Made by a program: the position numbers and the translations under genes
Origin: Mesorhabditis belari
Taxonomy: Eukaryota > Nematoda > Chromadorea > Rhabditida > Rhabditidae
Reading direction: 5' to 3'
Assembly (NCBI GenBank): GCA_958450365.1
Contig: CAUEEP010000937.1
Location: 186,001 to 250,000 of the forward strand
DNA: 64,000 nt
The notes under the pieces: generated by a model
Told to the model about the DNA's origin: nothing
Databases searched by the model: none
The model's input: only the letters and a program-made list of their open reading frames with translations
In this document: positions 36,601 to 49,483 of the stretch, one piece after another
How positions within the stretch are numbered: position 1 is the stretch's first letter
How the letters are laid out: each line of letters starts with the position of its first letter

Positions 36601-39600
36601 GCAAAACCAAAAAGAAGCAAAAGCAAAAGCAAACCTTTTCCAATTTCAGTAAAATGTCTAAAAACATTGAATGATCCAGGGTGATCAAAGGGAAAATGAG
36701 GAAAAGGAAAGGAAAAGTGATGCCGTGCCTCGAATAGGCTTGGGGTGGAAAGGAGGGGATTAATTGAAGTTAAGCTGAAAAGAGGACAAAGAAAAGCACA
36801 AGACATCGGAGTCCCGTGATCGGGTTTTGGGAGGACTGCAGCAAGAATGGCGTCACTTGTACCAGCTCTAGCTTCGCTAGAGATACAGACACTGACTGTG
36901 TTTGCTGTTTACTGTTTGCTAGAAGTAAGCAGGTTCACTGAGTCATTGTGAATACGTCAGTTTATGAATAAGTCATAGAAGAGGAAAGCTAGAAAGCTAG
37001 AAGAAAGCTAGAAAATTAAAAAATCTAGAAAAAGTGCTTCTAATCCGCTCTTCTTTAGAATCCCCAGCTTCTAGATCCCTAGCTTCTCTAGATCCCCAGC
37101 TTCTAGATCCCCAACTTCTAGATCCCTAGCTTCTAGACCCCCAGCTTCTAGATCCCTAGCTTCTCTAGATCCCCAGCTTCTAGATCCCTAGCTTCTAGAT
37201 CCCCAGCTTCTAGATCCCCAACTTCTAGATCCCTAGCTTCTAGACCCCCAGCTTCTAGATCCCTAGCTTCTCTAGATCCCCAGCTTCTAGATCCCTAGCT
37301 TCTCTAGATCCCCAGCTTCTAGATCCCTAGCTTCTCTAGACCCCAGCTCAGATCCCCAACTTCAGACCAGCCTAGATCCCCAACTCTAGATCCTAGCTTC
37401 TAGACCCCCAGCTTCTAGATCCCTAGCTTCTCTAGATCCCCAGCTTCTAGATCCCCAACTTCTAGATCCCTAGCTTCTAGACCCCCAGCTTCTAGATCCC
37501 TAGCTTCTCTAGATCCCCAACTTCTAGATCCCTAGCTTCTAGATCCCCAGCTTCTAGATCCCCAACTCTAGACCCAGCTTCAGACCCCCAGCTTCAGACC
37601 CTAGCTTCTCAGACCCCAGCTCAGATCCAGCTTCTCTAGATCCCCAGCTTCTAGATCCCTAGCTTCTCTAGATCCCCAGCTTCTAGATCCCCAACTTCTA
37701 GATCCCTAGCTTCTAGATCCCCAGCTTCTAGATCCCCAGCTTCTAGATCCCTAGCTTCTAGATCCCCAGCTTCTCTAGATCCCCAGCTTCTAGATCCCTA
37801 GCTTCTAGATCCCCAGCTTCTAGATCCCCAGCTTCTAGATCCCCAGCTTCTCTAGATCCCCAGCTTCTAGATCCCTAGCTTCTAGATCCCCAGCTTCTAG
37901 ATCCCCAGCTTCTAGATCCCCAGCTTCTCTAGATCCCCAGCTTCTAGATCCCTAGCTTCTAGATCCCCAACTTCTAGATCCCCAGCTTCTAGATCCCTAG
38001 CTTCTAGATCCCCAGCTTCTCTAGATCCCCAGCTTCTAGATCCCTAGCTTCTAGATCCCCAACTTCTAGATCCCCAGCTTCTAGATCCCCAGCTTCTCTA
38101 GATCCCCAGCTTCTAGATCCCCAGCTTCTAGATCCCCAACTTCTCAAAAACTCACATCAGTTGTACAAGAGAAAGAACGCTTCTCCGCAAAGCATTTCCT
38201 TTTCTGGAACTGTCGCTGCGAGATGAGCTCATAGAAAGTGGGTGTCAGATCGAAAGTCTGATCTCTTCGAATGATTTGCCCGATTTTCTCCTTGCCCACT
38301 TCACCGTCTGTCGCACAAACGGTTAACGCTAAAGGTCTCGCCATTTCTTGTCTCCGATGCGGATACTCGGCCAGCATATACAAATCGTGTAGGGAAGCAA
38401 TTTTTCAAGAGATTGTTGAGACTGAAAAGTCTCTAATATAGTCTCTAATGTAGTCTTTAATGAGTTGAGCGAAAGGGAAAAGGGAAAAGTTGATTGAAGA
38501 ATTGAATTTGAAGTCATCGGGGAAATTAGTTGTCGTTTGCGTTCTTGCGAAAAGAAAAAAACTCCGCCCATTTCTTTTCAGGCTCTTTCAATCGGCGACA
38601 AAGGAAAACGAGAAGGAAAATGAAAAGGAAAACGAAAAGGAAAAATGAAAACGAGAAAAGAAACCGCGATTCTGTCAGTTTAAAGAGATTCCGTCAGTTT
38701 TCAAGAATAGAAAACGGCTTTGTTTCTAGAAAGGTGATCAGGAAGAAAAGCTAGAAAAGCTAGATAAGCTAGAAAAGCTTTCCTTAAGAATCTAGTTAAA
38801 TAGAGTCGAGATTTTTTCAACGAGTTTGTGAACGTTCTGCTGGTGAGAATAGAAAGCAAATAGGAAATAGAATAGGAAATAGAAACAAAACAAAACAAAC
38901 AAACAGACAAACAAACAGACAAACAAACAGACAAACCGACAGACAAACAGCCAGACAAATAGACAAACAAATAGACAAACAAACCGACAAACAAACAGCC
39001 AGACAAACAGCCAGACAAACAGCCAGACAAACAGCCAGACAAACAGCCAGACAAACAGACAAACAAACAGACAAACAAACAGCCAGACAAATAGACAAAC
39101 AAATAGACAAACAAATAGACAAACAAATAGACAAACAAATAGACAAACAAACAGAGTGAAAAAATCTAAATAAACAAAAGATTGGCTGCAAGAGGACTTG
39201 AACCCGAGCAACCCCTGCCCAGCCGCCCCTCACTACAAGCCTTTTAGCCACTACACCACCGAGACACCTTTTAAGGCAGTTTGTGAACACTCCAAATAGA
39301 CGTGCCATGCATTTTTCAGCTTTTCAAGGAGGGCAGGACAAATGCGACAATGGACAATGAACAAATGGACCTTTTTTGCGCACCTGGACATTTGTCCACC
39401 TTTCTTTAGCTGGAAAAGGCGTTAGGAAAGGGCGTAGAGCTTCAAAAAATGTTCATCGAAGGGAATCACATGTGTAGACTCCGAATTTCGACAAATCAGA
39501 CCTCGCTGATACGTGAAATTTGGGCTAAAAGGCAAGCGGAAGAGCGTTAAGTTGCGTAGTCGCGTAGTTTTCTTTAGCTTTTTTGCGTAGCTTTTTTGAA

Positions 39601-42600
39601 AGCGTTTCTCTGATTGTTTTCTGATTGTTTTCTGCTGTTTTCTGATGTTTTTCTGATTGTTTTCTGATTCTTTCAGAATTAATTACTCCAATTACTCCAA
39701 TTAACCTCCAATTTAGCCTCCTTTAAAAACCAAAGCTCTTCTTTAGCAATCTATCATCAAATAACACCAAATACCGTATTCTCTCTAATAGTAGTGCGCA
39801 CTACTATTTTTTGAACCCCCTCCTGGACCGCAATTCTATTAGAGAGTGCACTACTATTAGAGAGTTTTATCATTTAACAAAGTAAGACAGATATAAGATT
39901 TGTTCCAAAAATTCTTGCAATTCTTTCACGTACTCCTTTGGCTCCTTTTGACATACAGTTGTGGGCTGGCGAGTTGAAAATTTGTGTCTTGACAAACACA
40001 AACAACAAAAAGATGTTTTTGCACTTTTTCACAACAATTTTAGATTTTTTGCTAACTTTTTCATGTGAAGAATAGTTAATAAATGAAAAAATGAATAAAA
40101 AAAGCCTCACTTTTGTTTGCGTGAATAGCTTTAGGCTTAGGCTTAGGCTTAGGCTTAGACTTTAGCTTTAGGCTTTAGGCTTAGGCTTTAGCTTTAGGCT
40201 TTAGGCTTAGGCTTAGGCTTAGGCTTAGGCTTAGGCTTTAGCTTTAGGCTTTAGGCTTAGGCTTAGGCTTAGGCTTAGGCTTAGGCTTTAGCTTTAGGCT
40301 TAGGCTTAGGCTTAGGCTTAGGCTTAGGCTTAGGCTTAGGCTTAGGCTTAGGCTTAGGCTTAGGCTCAGGCTTAGGCTCAGGCTTAGGCTTAGGCTTAGG
40401 CTTAGGCTTAGGCTTAGGCTTAGGCTTTAGCTTTAGGCTCACATAAACATCAAATCAAAAAGGTTTAGATGAAAAAGAAGCGCTATAAATTCAAATTTTC
40501 GAGGGTGCACTACGATTTTTTCAACCCCCTCTCGGACCGCAATACTATTAGCGAGTGCACCACTATTAAAGAGTGCACTACTATTAGAGAGAATACGGTA
40601 ACATCAAATAACATCAAATAACATCAATACTCCAAATGCAACTCTTTGATATAAACCTTTTCATCGAAATCACTGACAATCTCGAATGTTTTAGCTTCTT
40701 TACTCCTCGGTGAGAGAATTTTATGTAATATTTATTGATATTCAATAAAAGAAAAGCCCTTTTTCCCGGTTTATGCCCAATTTTTAGCACCCCCGATCAC
40801 ACTATCGATAAGAGGCGCCATTTCTACACAGAGAAAAGGTATTTTTGGATTCAAAGTTTCACGAGATCGCAAAAGCAGCGTGATCGCCGATTTGGAAATG
40901 GGGAAACGTTGAAAATAAGGAAATGAGGAGAGAATTAAGGTTAAGTTAGCCATTCTTGCCTAGCTAGCCATTTTCGCCTAGCTGGCCACTTTGATTCGAG
41001 TTCGAAGCTATTTAGGGTAGTAGGAGCAAAATATTCAACCAGATTTTCGATTTCTGGCTAATCTGGAACGCATTCGAAAAATTGAGTCAATTAGTTTTTC
41101 AAAAAACCCAAATGTCGTCTAGTTGGGGTCGAACCGGCGAGCTTTCTCATACCAAGTAAACGCCTAACCGGTTGCGCTATGGCAAAAATTCTAACAAATT
41201 TGTGCAAGCTGGAAGTCACACTTGTGCTCAATGATTGTAAACTCTTGTAAATCTTTGAACTTAGCTTTGGTCTGGCTTTGGTCTAGCTTTGGTCTGGCTT
41301 TGGTCTGGCTTTGGTCTGGCTTTGGTCTGGCTTTGGTCTAGCTTTGGTCTGGCTTCGGCTCAAGCTTGCTGCAACTGGAACTTCTATTATGATGAATCTG
41401 ATGATGATGAACAAATGATATGGTTAAATGACTTCCAGAACTGATATTACGATTGAAATATTCGACTATTTGTGCTATGTTTTTTTGAAAAAAGGCTTCT
41501 GTCTGTCATTAGCTGTCATTAGCTGTCATTAGCTCATCAGTCATTAGCTCATCCGTCATAGCAACCCGCTAAAAAGAACTATTTTTCATCCGAAAGTTTA
41601 TTTAAACACTTTTCCACCGATTTCCACCGATTTCCACCGATTTCTACTCAAAATTTTCGTAAACATTGACTTAAAAGCTGAGAGAATCAAGAAAGAAGAA
41701 AGAATTTTTGGAAAATTTTTGGAAAAACACTCCAAATCTTATCAATGAGTGGAAAAAAGAAGAAAGATTTGCAGATTTGTTTGCACGTTACGATTTGCAG
41801 ATTACGATTAAAGCTAGCGTACTCTGTGCTCTTGTAAATCCACTCTTTCTAGAGCACTCTAGAGCACTTTCACTCTTTGAATTCTCCAATTTCTCAAGAA
41901 ATCAACTAAAAGCGGAGAGCTTTTGAGCTCCAATTCAAGCTCAAAAGCTCCAATTCAAGCTCAAAAGCTCCAATTTCAGCTCAAAAGGCTCCAATTTCAG
42001 CTCAAAAGCTCCAATTTCAGCTCAAAAGCTCCAATTCAAGCTCAAAAGCTCCAATTTCAGCTCAAAAGCTCCAATTTCAGCTCAAAAGCTCCAATTTCAG
42101 CTCAAAAGCTCCAATTTCAGCTCAAAAGCTCCAATTTCAGCTCAAAAGCTCCAATTTCAGCTCAAAAGCTCCAATTTCAGCTCAAAAGCTCCAATTCAAG
42201 CTCAAAAGCTCCAATTCAAGCTCAAAAGCTCCAATTTCAGCTCAAAAGCTCCAATTTAGACTCAAAAGCTCCAATTCAAGCTCAAAAGCTCCAATTCAAG
42301 CTCAAAAGCTCCAATTCAAGCTCAAACTACATAAAAGCAAAGAATTTTTTCAGAAAAACGACTAGCTAATCCATTTTCTGTACCAAGAATTGACCTATTT
42401 TCCCTCTAAAACTAATCATATTATTTTGGTTATCATTTGGAATGACACAGCAATGATAGGAGAGGGAGGGAATTCTCAGAAACTTTTCCCCTTTTCCCAC
42501 TTAATCCTTAAATAAATATTGAGATTAGGAAAGGAGGGTCAATGAGAATTTGCGAGGCAAATTCGTGGAGAAAACTTCTGGACTGTGCTCGAACAAGTTG

Positions 42601-45600
42601 GGGTTTGTTTAGATGATGGAATTGGGTAAATAGTGGGGATAATTGTAGATCAAAGATGATTATATGTCTAAATTTTTGGCAGCTCTGCGATATCTGAAAA
42701 ATCTAGGATCCCTATGGATTTCTAAGGTATCTACAGGATTCCTATAGGCTTCTAAGGTACCCACAGTATCCCTATGAGTTCCTAAGGTATCTACAGGATT
42801 CCTATAGGCTTCTAAGGTATCTACAGGATTCCTATAGGCTTCTAAGGTACCCACAGTATCCCTATGAATTCCTAAGGTATCTACAGGATTCCTATGAGTT
42901 CCTAAGGTATCTACAGGATTCCTATAGGCTTCTAGCTATTGATTATTTAGAGAGGAAGAAGAAAGGATGAAAGAAGATAGGATGAAGAAAGGAAGAAAGA
43001 GAAGGTAAGTATCCAGTACAGATAAACTCTAGATTTGACGAGTTATAGGAATGGGTTTACACGGTTAAATAAAAAGATGGATCAAAGATGGAGTAAGATA
43101 AAGCTATCAAAAGCTACAATACACTCCAATATTCATTACCTTTTCCCAGAAACTCCATCCAGTCTCTAGAAGAATATTCATAGCTAACATTCCGCTGTTT
43201 CGCAATCCCGACCCCAGCTTTGATGAATCTTTTTGAAAAGCCGTTGTTGAAAATCGATGGATTACTGTAAAATAGATATGAAGATATGAAGAAGAAAGAA
43301 AGGAAGGAAGAGAAGGAAGATGGAAGGAAGAGAAGGAAGATGGAAGGAAGAGAAGGAAGATGGAAGGAAGAGAAGGAAGATGGAAGGAAGAGAAGGAAGA
43401 TGGAAGGAAGAGAAGGAAGATGGAAGGAAGAGAAGGAAGATGGAAGGAAGAGAAGGAAGATGGAAGAAAGAAAGGAAGAAAGAGAAGGAAGATGGAAGGA
43501 AGAGAAGGAAGATGGAAGGAAGAGAAGGAAGTGGAAGGAAGAGAAGGAAGATGGAAGGAAGAGAGGAAGATGGAAGGAAGGAAGGAAGATGGAAGGAAGG
43601 AAGGAAGATGGAAGGAAGGAAGGAAGTGGAAGGAAGAGAAGGAAGGGAAGGAAGAGAAGGAAGATGGAAGGAAGAGAAGGAAGTGGAAGGAAGGAAGGGT
43701 GGAAGGAAGGAAGGAAGTGGAAGGAAGAGAAGGAAGATGGAAGGAAGAGAAGGAAGATGGAAGGAAGAGAAGGAAGATGGAAGGAAGAGAAGGAAGATGG
43801 AAGGAAGAGAAGGAAGATGGAAGGAAGAGAAGGAAGATGGAAGGAAGAGAAGGAAGATGGAAGGAAGAGAAGGAAGATGGAAGGAGGAAGGAAGATGGAA
43901 GGAAGAGAAGGAAGATGGAAGGAAGAGAAGGAAGAAAACAGAATTTTAATTATCATCAAATGAAATCATTAAAAAAATATCTCAAAATTCAAGGCATAAG
44001 CTCCAAAAATCGAAAAAAAATAAGCCTTTTATCGAAATTAGCTTTTATCGCATTGAAATTTCAATGGTCAATGTTGAAAAGGGCGAATTGGTTTTCCTTT
44101 TTTGATAACTCATAACTTTGTCTAGAGAGTGTACTATTGTTTTACTTGTTATATGGTTTTAAAGATGAGATTTCATGCTTTCGAATGATAGCAAATCGGG
44201 GTTAAATGGAGAAAGGAAACCAGAGAAAATCGAGAGAAAATCGAGAGAAAATCGAGAGAACAAAACTCTAGATTTGGATCGCATCGTTCTCTTAGTTTAG
44301 CTGAGTTTTTCTACCGTAAATACTGTAATAGTATCCCACTCCCATAATGACGGTGCGGAGTGTTGCGTCGTCTAGCTTTGAACGAGTTTTTCTCGACACT
44401 GGTTTATGCTACAATGTTCGTTTAGGTATCAAAAAATAGCTGAAATTCAGGGCTATTTTTTGATACCTAAACGCGCATTATAACAGAAACCAGTGTCGAG
44501 AAAGACGCGTTCAAAGCTAGACTACACAATACTCCGCACCGTCATTATGGGGGTGGGGTACGATTACAGTATTGACGGTAAGTGTTTCAATTGTTGAACA
44601 GGAGCCAGAATTTTTAGGAAATAACCAAAAAGGTAAAGTAAAGCTGAAAATAGCTAAAAATCATCAAAAATCAACAAAAATCATCAAAAATCAACAAAAA
44701 TCATCAAAAATTAAGTCAAAAATCGATCCCAAAAACTTTTGCCAGTTGTTTTAAGCATTTAAAGCATTTCTAAACAAAGTTATAATCATTTAAAGCTTTT
44801 TAAAAAGTCTAATAGATTCAAGAAATTCAAAAAATAAATGAATTTAGTGAATTGTTAATAGAAAGTGTTTGAGAATCGAAAAAAAACATTGAAAAGCGGA
44901 AAAATTTTTTTTTTGAGTAACAAACGGTAGCTGCTGATGGAAAATGATAAGGAAATGGGATGGTTGTAAAAAAGAATAGAAAACGAAGGAGGAAAAGAAG
45001 GAGGGAAAGGATTAGAAATAGACCCCGGATTGGCACATGTGACTTTTTTTGAAGAAGAATGGCTTTTAGATGACTCTTTTTGATCTGAGAAAGCTGCGGA
45101 GAGGTTAAGAGTCAACTACAAAGCTGTGGAGGGGTAAACAGCCACTTCTATAACGTCATTTCCTGTTTACATTTGATGGGTTATCAATTTGAAAACAAGA
45201 TATTAAGATAGGCAGATGTCTAGGCTGAATTTGTAATCTTTATGAGAAAATAACATTTAATATTATTTAGTAAGAATACTAGTTGACTTGAGCAATAAGA
45301 ATACTAGTTGACTCTTTTGTCAAACTTGTCAAACGGCTCGTAACATTAACAAAGTTTGGGGCCAAGGCAGTGTCCGCGTCGGCAACAGTGCGGCAACAGT
45401 GGGGCAACAGTGGGGCAACAGTGGGGCAACAGTGGGGCAAACAGTGCGAACTTGGTTCCGAAGTGTCGGCAACATTGGGAACTTGGTACCGAAAATTTCG
45501 AGCTGGTGATTTTGATCTCGAAGATAAAGAAGGCCGTGACCGTCCTTGCAATGGCCGTGGCCGTCCTTGCAATGACCGTGGTCGTCTACAAATTTGGTTC

Positions 45601-48600
45601 CTTATCTCTCTAAATTTGGTTCCTTATCTCCCTAATGGTCGTGCAATGGCCGTGGCCGTCATTGCTGTGGCCATGGCCGTCCTTGCCGTGGCCATTCTGT
45701 TGAACTCGGTGACGATGAACTGAAGACCCTGGTGGAAGCAAATCTACGTACGACTATTCGAGACTATTCGAGAGCTTGCGGAGCAGCTTGGCGTGGGCAA
45801 GACGACCATTTCCGACCACTTGAACACTTGAAACGGATTGGAAAGTCAAAAAAGCTCGACAAATGGGGGTGCCACACGAATTCGAACTTCAAAGTCGAAC
45901 TCGGTAACGCTCATTTATTTCTGGACAGCCGAATAGTTGGTCGATGCCCTTTGATGCCTTTGAATGCCTTTGATGCCTTTGATGCCCTTTGAATTTTTCT
46001 TTATGCTTAAATTTGTAAACGCATTCACTGCAATTCTTCATTTTTCTTTTTTTTTCTTTCTTTCAAGAAAAGAATCCAAAGAAAATGAAGAATCCAATGC
46101 ACTAGAAAGGGTTCGTTTACAAAAGAGAACAAAAAAGAAAGCTAAAATTATCGATTAAAGACTCTTGAAGAAAAGAAAGTCTTTTAAAATCAAATTTCTA
46201 AAAAAAGATGAGCAAATGGTGATGACGATTCCTTTGATTTGGTGTTCTTTTTTTGCTTTTCTTTTAGGGAACTTTAAAAAGAAGGAGAAAAGAGAAAGAG
46301 AAAAGCGTAAACAACAAAGCTTTTGAAATTGAAGAGAAAAACTTGCGAAAGATTGCTTTAACTTTAACAACTGATTACTTTACTTTAACAATTGATTACT
46401 TTAACAATTGATTACTTTAACAATTGCTTTAACAATTACTTTAACAATTGATTAACACAGTCGTTCGGTAAGCGAAAAATCGCGGGTTCGAGTCCCGGCG
46501 GCGCACGGATTTTTGATCTGCCCTGGTTCCAACTAAACAAACCAAATGGAAAGCTTCAGAGATTTTAGTTGAAGACTCGTTGGTGCAGCTCTTTATCGCT
46601 GGGCAAAGCATGATGGAGTTAAAGCATGATGCTTTAACAATTACTTTAACAATTGATTGCTTTAACAATTGATTACTTTAACAATTGATTACTTTAACAA
46701 TTGATTGCTTTAACAATGCTATTACTTTAACAACTGATTACTTTAACAATTGATTGCTTTAACAATTGCTTTAACAAATGCTTTAACAAATGCTTTAACA
46801 ATTGATTACTTTAACAATTACTTTAACAATTACTTTAACAATTGATTGCTTTAACAATTGATTACAGTCGAACCTCTCTATAACGAACCTCGATATAACG
46901 TAAACCTCTCTATAACGTAAAGGCGTGACCGGTCCCGGCCGACGTTAAGCTATATAAAACGGCACTCTATATAACGTAAACCTCTATATAACGTAAGCTA
47001 TAGCCGTCCCGTGAGTTACGTTATAGAGAGGTTCGACTGTACTTTAACAATTACTTTAACAATTACTTTAACAATTGATTGCTCTAACAATTGCTTTAAC
47101 AACTGATTGCTTTAACAATTACTTTAACTTTAACAATTACTTTAACGTTAACAATTACTTTAACTTTAACAATTACTTTAACTTTAACAATAGTCATCTT
47201 CCCTTCACCACCTTCATCGTCATCTTCCCTTCACCACCAAAAAAGCTATTTAGTTCCCCATTGAGCTTAGGGTTAGGGAGCCGTCTGTCATGACGTGGGT
47301 TAAGTTAAGATATAGCCTAGTATTGTGTGTGTCGTTGTATTGTGATTGATATATTTCGTGTAGGCGATAAATTCACCACTGGTAGCCCCAGTCGGTATTT
47401 TTTAATAGATCAGGATATTCAGTCTAGATTAAAGATCAGGCTATTCAGTCTGGATTAAAGTATTCAGTTAAGTTTCGCTGGATTACGATATTCAGTCTAG
47501 ATTACGATATTCAGTCTGGATTAGGATATTCAGTCTAGATTAGGATCATAAGTCTAGATTCTAATCTAGCAAGTCTAGTCATAGTCTAGATTAAGGTATT
47601 CAGTTAAGATTAGCGTTAAGATTAGCGATTAACTTTAACAATTGATTACTTTAACAATTGATTACTTTAACAACTGCTTTAACAATTACTTTAACAATTG
47701 ATTACTTTAACAACTCCTTTAACAATTACTTTAACAATTGATAATCGATGAAAATAAGTGTACTTTTTCTAAAATTTCAAATCTTTTTCTTAGTTAGCTT
47801 TTTTAAAGTCTCAAAAACATATAAAATATAAAAAAACAAGTGATCTAATCACAAAAATCGATTCTTAATTCAGAAAACTTTGATCTCGGTAAGGCGATCA
47901 GAAGTTTATTGGAAAAAAAAAGAAGAGAAAAAGAGTCATTTCTTTATCATAACCCATTTAGAGAGGAAAGGAAAGCACGTGTTATTTCGGTTGGAAAACG
48001 GGTTCATAACAAGTTCAAATAAAAAATTCGAACCCTAAAAACTAGTGAGATATTCAGATAGAAGAAAAAACGCAATACAAAGAAATTTTTGCCTTCTTGT
48101 CTTGCCAATTTTTTTTTGCACAGGGTTCGTACGATGATTTCAAAAAATTGGGAAAAGCTATTTTATTCAAATTGCGTTTTTTGTTGGATCTGGATATCAG
48201 GCTATAGTTTTTAGAAGTCGGATTTTCAATTTTCGTCAAAATATTTTTTACCAACCGAGGTAGTAAAAGTAGACTGTGTTTTTTCAAAATTGGGAAGAGC
48301 TATTTTATTCAAATTTTGTTTTTTGTTCGATCTGGATGTCATGCTATAGTTTTTAGGATTCGGATTTTCAATTTTCACCAAAATATTTTTTACCAACCGA
48401 GGTAGGCAAAAGTAGACTGTGTTTTTTCAAAATTGAGAAAAGCTATTTTATTCAAATTGCGTTTTTTGTTCGATCTGGATATCAGGCTATAGTTTTTAGA
48501 AGTCGGATTTTCAATTTTCACCAAAATATTTTTTACCAATCGAGGTGGGTAAAAGTACACCGTTTTTTTTCAAAATTGGGAAAAGCTATTTTGTTCAAAT

Positions 48601-49443
48601 TGCTTTTTTTTCTTCTATCTGGATATCAGGCTATAGTTTTTAGAAGTCGGATTTTCGATTTTCGTCAAAATATTTTTTACCAACCGAGGTAGGCAAAAGT
48701 AGACTGTGTTTTTTCAAAAATGGGAAAAGGGATTTTATTCAAACTCCGTTTTTTCTTCTATCTGGATATCACGCTACAATTTTTAGGAGTCGGATTTTCG
48801 ATTTTCGTCAAAATATTTTTTACCCATCAATGAACTAATAGCTTTCTCTAAATAAAAAGCGTTTATTGTTCAATTGTTCAATGTTCAATTCGATCTTTTT
48901 AAGTCACTTCGGTCATTTCAGTCATTTCGGTTCACTTTCAAGTAAAATCGAGAGTGAGCAGTACGTGAGTGAGCAGTGAGAGTGAGCAGTAACAAAGCAG
49001 TACGTGAGTGAGCAGTGAGAGTGAAGAGTAACAAAGCAGTACGTGTTTTTTGTCTATAAAAACGTCTACAAAGAAATTGGGTGAAGAAATTGGGTAATTT
49101 CTCTGAAAATTTGGCTAGTTATAGCTGGTTATGGATCTAGGTCGTTGTGGATCTTCTAAAAATAAGACTGAAGTGGAACGGTAGGCACTGGTACTAGGTG
49201 CTGAGTACGGTAGGCCTTTAGTTGATGGTAGTGTTGCAACTCTAGTCCTACACCCACTCATTTGTAAAACCCAGCCCTTATCTCACTAATTAACAAGAAA
49301 TTTCAAGCGATTCACATTTCAATTGTCATTTCCTGGTGTTTCCTGAAAATTACGAGTTTCCGGGTGTAAAATTTCAGATAACAAAAAGCCAAAAGTAAAG
49401 TTTCTTTCTTTGGTACTACCATCAACTAAAGGCCTACCGTACT

Positions 49444-49483
<40 letters not shown>

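Larger units (their letters stand above)
46365..47745. repeat. Tandem repeat (actttaacaattgatt) split by three insertions
   Basis: Array segments at 46365-46455, 46625-46862, 47040-47190 and 47635-47745 share the ttaacaattgattactt unit. They are separated by a tRNA-like element, a pogo-like MITE and a SINE tail, so the array is older than these insertions. Between 47395 and 47620 a second repeat based on attcagtctagatta occurs. Confidence 0.85.

Noticed and set aside
38701..39308. Three overlapping Cys/Leu/Val-rich frames resembling membrane proteins
   Set aside because: They are the three reading frames of the acaaacagac repeat.
40630..40690. Minus-strand frame KTFEIVSDFDEK followed by VYIKELHLEY and a stop, considered as a kinase exon
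   Set aside because: No convincing acceptor, and the exon at 43264-43140 already joins 38328-38156 in phase without it. It could still be an alternative exon.
43114..43963. Open frames of over 200 codons on both strands
   Set aside because: Produced by the 20-bp polypurine array. Only the part at 43140-43264 on the minus strand is a believable exon.
48950..49045. Short gagtgagcagtgagagtgag repeat as a regulatory element
   Set aside because: Only a few units of simple repeat; nothing ties it to a function.
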